Source of the DNA: Thiohalospira sp046546335
Lineage (GTDB): Bacteria > Pseudomonadota > Gammaproteobacteria > Thiohalospirales > Thiohalospiraceae
DNA: 8,578 nucleotides
Reading direction: 5' to 3' (one strand)
Assembly (NCBI RefSeq): GCF_046546335.1
Contig: NZ_JBKGYA010000089.1
A program made the translations under genes and the position numbers. The notes below the pieces were generated by a model. That model was not told where the DNA came from. It saw only the letters and a list, made by a program, of their open reading frames with translations, and ran no database searches. This document shows positions 5,973 through 8,578 of the stretch, piece by piece (position 1 is the first letter of the stretch; the number at the start of each line of letters is the position of its first letter).

Positions 5973-6521
5973 ATGGCGGCCGACCCCGAGAATCTGATCT
6001 GGATCGACCTGGAGATGACCGGGCTCGATACGGATAACGACCGCATCATCGAGATCGCCACCATCGTTACCGACGGGCGGCTCAACGTCCTCGCCGAGGG
6101 GCCGGACCTGGCCATCCATCAGGATGATGCCATCCTCGCCGGCATGGACGAGTGGAATACCAATCAGCACGGCGAGTCCGGGCTCACCGAGCGCGTGCGC
6201 ACCACGGAGATGGACGAGGCCACTGCCGAGGCGCAGACCCTGGCGTTTCTGCGCCAGTACGTCCCGCCGCGGACCTCGCCCATGTGCGGCAACAGCATCT
6301 GCCAGGACCGCCGCTTCCTGGCCCGCTGCATGCCGGAGCTGGAGGCCTTCTTCCACTACCGCAACCTGGACGTGAGTACCCTCAAGGAGCTGGCGCGGCG
6401 CTGGGCGCCGGATGTCTACCACCGCTTCGAGAAGGGCGGTTCCCACCGCGCCATGGACGACATCCGCGACTCCATTCGCGAGCTGGCCTACTATCGGGAC
6501 AACCTGCTGGCACTGGTCTAG
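5973..6521 (+). CDS. orn: Oligoribonuclease (3'-to-5' exoribonuclease for di- to oligoribonucleotides)
   Basis: Orn finishes RNA decay by cleaving very short RNAs, mainly dinucleotides, to mononucleotides. It also degrades pGpG, the product of c-di-GMP hydrolysis. The 182 residues are full length. The DEDDh catalytic set is complete and at the same positions as in E. coli Orn: Asp12 and Glu14 in IWIDLEMTGLD, Asp112 in GNSICQDRRFL, and His158 and Asp163 in GGSHRAMDDIRDSI. Family-typical segments NLDVSTLKELARRW and DEWNTNQHGESGL are also present. The gene is divergent from the cytochrome and has its own extended -10 promoter candidate and strong ribosome binding site. A small four-cysteine gene follows after 6 nt and may be cotranscribed. 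Confidence 0.97.
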   Translation: MAADPENLIWIDLEMTGLDTDNDRIIEIATIVTDGRLNVLAEGPDLAIHQDDAILAGMDEWNTNQHGESGLTERVRTTEMDEATAEAQTLAFLRQYVPPRTSPMCGNSICQDRRFLARCMPELEAFFHYRNLDVSTLKELARRWAPDVYHRFEKGGSHRAMDDIRDSIRELAYYRDNLLALV

Positions 6522-6527
6522 ACGGGC

Positions 6528-6719
6528 ATGGATCGCAGGAAGGAAGTGACCCGGGCGGACTGCTGGAAGTGCCGCCACCACTACATCACCTGGGAGGAGA
6601 GCTTCCCCTACGGCTGCCGCGCCCTGGGCTTCAAGTCCCGACGGCTGCCGGTCTTCGATGTCCGCGAGTCGTCCGGTCACGACTGCCTCTATTTCTCCCC
6701 CAAGGAGGGAAAGGGCTGA
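6528..6719 (+). CDS. 63-residue four-cysteine (zinc-ribbon-like) protein of unknown function
   Basis: A short cytoplasmic protein without signal peptide or membrane segment. Four cysteines are arranged CxxC (Cys12, Cys15), then Cys30 in FPYGCRALGFKSRRLP and Cys53, a pattern that could bind one zinc ion. The aromatic/basic core HHYITWEESFPYGCRALGFK looks conserved and resembles small proteins I recall being labelled 'uracil-DNA glycosylase' in some genomes. At 63 residues it cannot contain that enzyme fold, so the label should not be transferred. It begins 6 nt after the orn stop with no clear ribosome binding site, suggesting translational coupling to orn; fliA follows after 90 nt. Codon use is like the neighbours. 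No function can be assigned from sequence alone. Confidence 0.75.
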   Translation: MDRRKEVTRADCWKCRHHYITWEESFPYGCRALGFKSRRLPVFDVRESSGHDCLYFSPKEGKG

Positions 6720-6732
6720 GCATCTGAGCGGC

Positions 6733-6761
6733 TTTTCACCACCCCGGCCCTTGTGTATGCT
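6733..6761 (+). promoter_or_regulatory. Likely sigma-70 promoter of fliA
   Basis: TTTTCA (6733-6738) and TATGCT (6756-6761) are separated by exactly 17 nt, and each matches four of six consensus bases. Transcription would start near 6768, about 42 nt before the fliA ATG at 6810. This location argues against a GTG at 6753 being the start codon, since that codon would lie upstream of the transcript start. Confidence 0.45.
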
Positions 6762-6809
6762 CGCCTGAAGAACCCCGGTCGCAGTGCTGTCCGCGAGCCC
6801 ACGGAGTCC

Positions 6810-7526
6810 ATGTATTCCCAGATCGAGAATGCCCGGCAGCAGGATGACCTCGTCGAGCGCTACGCCCCGCTGGTAAAGCGCCTGGCGCACCATCTCATGG
6901 GGCGGCTGCCTCCCAGCGTGCAGCTGGATGACCTGCTCCAGGCCGGCATGATGGGGCTGCTGGATGCCGCCCGGCAGTATGATGCCACCCAGGGCGCGAC
7001 CTTCGAGACCTACGCCACCATCCGCATCCGCGGCTCCATGCTCGACGAGCTGCGTCGCTACGACTGGGCGCCCAAATCGATCCACCGCAAGTCCCGGGAC
7101 CTGGCCGAGGCCATCCAGGCCGTGGAGCAGCGCGAGGGGCGGGATGCGCGGGACGAGGAGATCGTTGCCGAACTCGGGGTGAGCCACGAGGAGTACCACC
7201 AGCTCCTGCGGGAGACCTCCTCGGCCCGGGTCTTCAGCCTGGAGGACCTCTCCGCCGACGGCGACATCACCGAGGCCATGCCCTCCCGAACGCCGACGCC
7301 CCAGCAGGGGGTGGAGGATGCCGCCTTCCATGAGGGGCTGGCCGAGGCCATCCGCAACCTCCCCGAGCGCGAGCGCCTGGTCATGGCCATGTACTACGAC
7401 CATGAGCTCAATCTGCGCGAGATCGGCGAGGTGCAGGGGGTAACCGAATCCAGGGTCAGCCAGATCCTCAGCCAGGCGCACAAGCGCCTGCGCGCCCGCC
7501 TCATCGACTGGGGGGCCAAGGCCTGA
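6810..7526 (+). CDS. fliA: RNA polymerase sigma factor FliA (sigma-28, flagellar)
   Basis: FliA directs RNA polymerase to late flagellar and chemotaxis promoters and is held inactive by FlgM until the hook is finished. The 238 residues match the family length. Region 2 is seen in LVERYAPLVKRLAHHLMGRLP, LDDLLQAGMMGLLDAARQYD and FETYATIRIRGSMLDELR. The next segment (DWAPKSIHRKSRDLAEAI) and EEIVAELGVSHEEYHQLL form region 3. Region 4 has NLPERERLVMAMYYDHELNLREIGEVQGVTESRVSQILSQA. The pattern is close to Pseudomonas FliA. The ATG at 6810 (MYSQIEN) fits family starts. A GTG at 6753 in the same frame would add 19 non-conserved residues, lacks a ribosome binding site and overlaps the promoter candidate. 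The GGAG before 6810 is only 3 nt away, so initiation may be modest. It converges on the rhodanese gene. Confidence 0.95.
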   Translation: MYSQIENARQQDDLVERYAPLVKRLAHHLMGRLPPSVQLDDLLQAGMMGLLDAARQYDATQGATFETYATIRIRGSMLDELRRYDWAPKSIHRKSRDLAEAIQAVEQREGRDARDEEIVAELGVSHEEYHQLLRETSSARVFSLEDLSADGDITEAMPSRTPTPQQGVEDAAFHEGLAEAIRNLPERERLVMAMYYDHELNLREIGEVQGVTESRVSQILSQAHKRLRARLIDWGAKA

Positions 7527-7534
7527 GGCGCCAG

Positions 7535-7557
7535 CGCCCCGGCGGGGAATCGGGGCG
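7535..7557. terminator. GC-rich hairpin between convergent fliA and rhdA
   Basis: CGCCCCG (7535-7541) and CGGGGCG (7551-7557) form a perfect 7-bp stem with a 9-nt loop, starting 8 nt after the fliA stop and ending 6 nt from the rhdA stop. An alternative shorter fold pairs CCCC at 7537 with GGGG at 7544. There is no T-tract, so it is a candidate bidirectional terminator or 3'-end stabiliser rather than a canonical one. Confidence 0.45.
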
Positions 7558-7563
7558 GGTGAT

Positions 7564-8397
7564 TCAGGCGGGGCCGGTGGTCACCGGCGTCGCCTCGGCG
7601 TTGCCCCAGTCCGACCAGGCCCCCGGGTAGCCCTTGGCCTCCGGGAACCCCAGCCACTTGAGGACCAGCCACGGCAGGGCCGAGCGGTGGTGGGTCTGGC
7701 AGTAGGTGATCACGCAGCGGTCGGGGGTGAAGCCGAGGAAGTCGAGCTTGTCCCGGATGGTCGTCGCGTCCTTCAGGCGCCGGTCGTGGGCGTTGTCCAT
7801 GAGCCAGGTCCACTCCAGGTTCACCGCGCCCGGGATGTGGCCGCCCCGCGCGGCGCGGACGTCCTCCCCGCTGAATTCCGCCGGCGAGCGCGCATCCCAG
7901 AGGGCGTAGTGCGGGTCGCCCAGGTGGCGCAGGATCTCGTCGCGGGTGGCAATGGTCTCCTCGCGGGCGGTGTAGTGCACCGGGTAGTGGCCCGCCTCGG
8001 GGGTGGCCAGCTCGGTGCTCGTGGGCAGGCCGGCGGTGATCCAGGCGTCGCGCCCGCCATCCAGCAGGGCTGCGCGGGGATGGCCGGCGGTGGCCAGGGT
8101 CCAGAGCAGGCGGGCGGCGCGGCCGCCCCCCTCGTCGTCGCAGGCGATGACGGTGGTCTCCGGGGTGACCCCGGCGGCCTCCAGGTGGCGGGAGAGCTCC
8201 GTGGCATCCGCCAGCAGCCCCTTGATTACGCCGTCGCTGTGGATGATGGCCTCGAAGGGGATCTGGACCGAACCGGGGATGTGGCCCCGGGCGAAGGTAT
8301 CGGCATCGCCCAGGTCGATGACCCGGAGGTTCGCCTCCCCCTCCAGCCGGCGGGACAGCTCCTCCGGGGAGATGATCCAGGGGTGGTCGCGGTTCAT
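7564..8397 (-). CDS. rhdA: Thiosulfate:cyanide sulfurtransferase (tandem rhodanese, RhdA type)
   Basis: Rhodaneses move a sulfane sulfur from donors such as thiosulfate to a thiophilic acceptor through a persulfide on an active-site cysteine. The 277 residues form two rhodanese domains. The N-terminal one (~8-125: VIDLGDADTFARGHIPGSV to LLDGGRDAWITAGLP) has Asp87-Asp88 (CDDEGGGRAAR) where a catalytic Cys would sit, so it is the inactive half. The C-terminal one (~148-265: LWDARSPAEF, GHIPGAVNLEW, GYPGAWSDWG) carries Cys233 in the loop CQTHHR (233-238), the same loop as in Azotobacter vinelandii RhdA and unlike the CGSGVTA loop of mercaptopyruvate sulfurtransferases. The ATG at 8397 is chosen because AAGGAG lies 7 nt upstream; an in-frame start at 8433 would add 12 unsupported residues. 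No signal peptide is seen, so it is cytoplasmic. Physiological roles proposed for RhdA include sulfur donation and oxidative-stress protection. Confidence 0.9.
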   Translation of the reverse strand: MNRDHPWIISPEELSRRLEGEANLRVIDLGDADTFARGHIPGSVQIPFEAIIHSDGVIKGLLADATELSRHLEAAGVTPETTVIACDDEGGGRAARLLWTLATAGHPRAALLDGGRDAWITAGLPTSTELATPEAGHYPVHYTAREETIATRDEILRHLGDPHYALWDARSPAEFSGEDVRAARGGHIPGAVNLEWTWLMDNAHDRRLKDATTIRDKLDFLGFTPDRCVITYCQTHHRSALPWLVLKWLGFPEAKGYPGAWSDWGNAEATPVTTGPA

Positions 8398-8404
8398 GGG
8401 CTCT

Positions 8405-8410
8405 CTCCTT
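8405..8410 (-). promoter_or_regulatory. Ribosome binding site that decides the rhdA start
   Basis: On the minus strand AAGGAG lies 7 nt before the ATG at 8397. It favours this start over the upstream in-frame one at 8433. Confidence 0.7.
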
Positions 8411-8570
8411 GCGGCGGGACCGGCGGCCCCCACCTTAGCCGAGTTCGGGCCCGCCTCGCCAGCCGCGCCCCCGAGTATGCGGAGACCTGGCGGTTTTCCC
8501 CGCCGCGGGTCGGTGGTCTGCGGGGGGCGGGCGTTGTAGAGTGCCGACGCAGCGTCGACGAGGGTGAGAC

Positions 8571-8578
8571 ATGAGCGA
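8571..8578 (+). CDS. Start of an unidentified + strand gene (3' truncated by window edge)
   Basis: An ATG at 8571 (Met-Ser and then the window ends) is preceded by GAGGG at 8560-8564 with 6 nt between. It is placed as a gene divergent from rhdA. Only two complete codons are visible, so the product cannot be read. In Pseudomonas the gene beside rhdA is psd (phosphatidylserine decarboxylase), which makes psd a guess worth testing but nothing more. The 173-nt gap between 8397 and 8571 shows no other gene; a TAGAGT at 8537-8542 is a weak -10 candidate with a poor -35. Confidence 0.4.

Noticed and set aside
6528..6719. Uracil-DNA glycosylase annotation for the 63-residue protein
   Set aside because: The protein is far too short for the glycosylase fold and shows none of its catalytic motifs; the label seems to be a propagated database error.
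5937..7481. 514-codon open frame on the - strand across orn, the small Cys gene and fliA
   Set aside because: It is antisense to two unmistakable conserved genes and has no recognisable domain.
7687..8574. 295-codon open frame on the + strand opposite rhdA
   Set aside because: It is an antisense shadow; rhdA on the - strand has the rhodanese motifs, active-site loop and ribosome binding site.
1..8578. Mobile element, CRISPR array, toxin-antitoxin or defence system
   Set aside because: No transposase, integrase, phage gene, spaced direct repeats or terminal inverted repeats were seen; the genes are conserved core genes with uniform composition.

Overview
The window looks like chromosomal core sequence from a GC-rich gammaproteobacterium. 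The clues are an oligoribonuclease of the Orn type, a dnaX-ybaB-recR block, an E. coli-type MotA/MotB pair, a Pseudomonas-like FliA and a rhodanese with the Azotobacter RhdA active-site loop. Several proteins carry acidic low-complexity stretches (the DnaX linker, the MotB periplasmic linker and the MotB tail). That would suit a halophilic or halotolerant lineage such as the Ectothiorhodospiraceae, but this placement is inference from composition and gene content, not a database result.

Left part (1-1717, + strand): the 3' end of dnaX (tau C-terminal part), ybaB/ebfC and recR form a tightly packed DNA-metabolism operon with gaps of 5 nt each. Next, on the - strand and ending only 9 nt from recR, is a 551-residue HDOD-plus-GAF-like signalling protein (1727-3382). 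It is divergent from motA across a 171-nt intergenic region holding a perfect TATAAT -10 box for motA and an AT-rich inverted repeat.

Middle part: motA and motB (3554-5500) encode the flagellar stator. A small periplasmic monohaem cytochrome c (5511-5891, - strand) converges on motB with 10 nt between the stop codons. Divergent from the cytochrome lies orn (5973-6521), followed after 6 nt by a 63-residue four-cysteine protein, and then fliA (6810-7526), the flagellar sigma-28 factor, with its own plausible sigma-70 promoter.

Right part: a tandem rhodanese of the RhdA type (7564-8397, - strand) converges on fliA, with a GC-rich hairpin between them. The first codons of another + strand gene begin at 8571 and run off the window.

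Functionally the window joins replication/recombination genes to a motility set (stator, FliA) and to two genes that could touch signalling: Orn, which also destroys pGpG from c-di-GMP breakdown, and the HDOD-GAF protein. Every gene except the partial one at the right edge and the small Cys protein falls in a family I recognise; I did not find a mobile element, CRISPR array, tRNA or rRNA. The less ordinary points are the MotB tail, fliA lying beside orn and near motAB, the HDOD-GAF protein, the four-Cys miniprotein and the cytochrome without an obvious distal methionine. No stretch of more than 300 bases lacks a gene.
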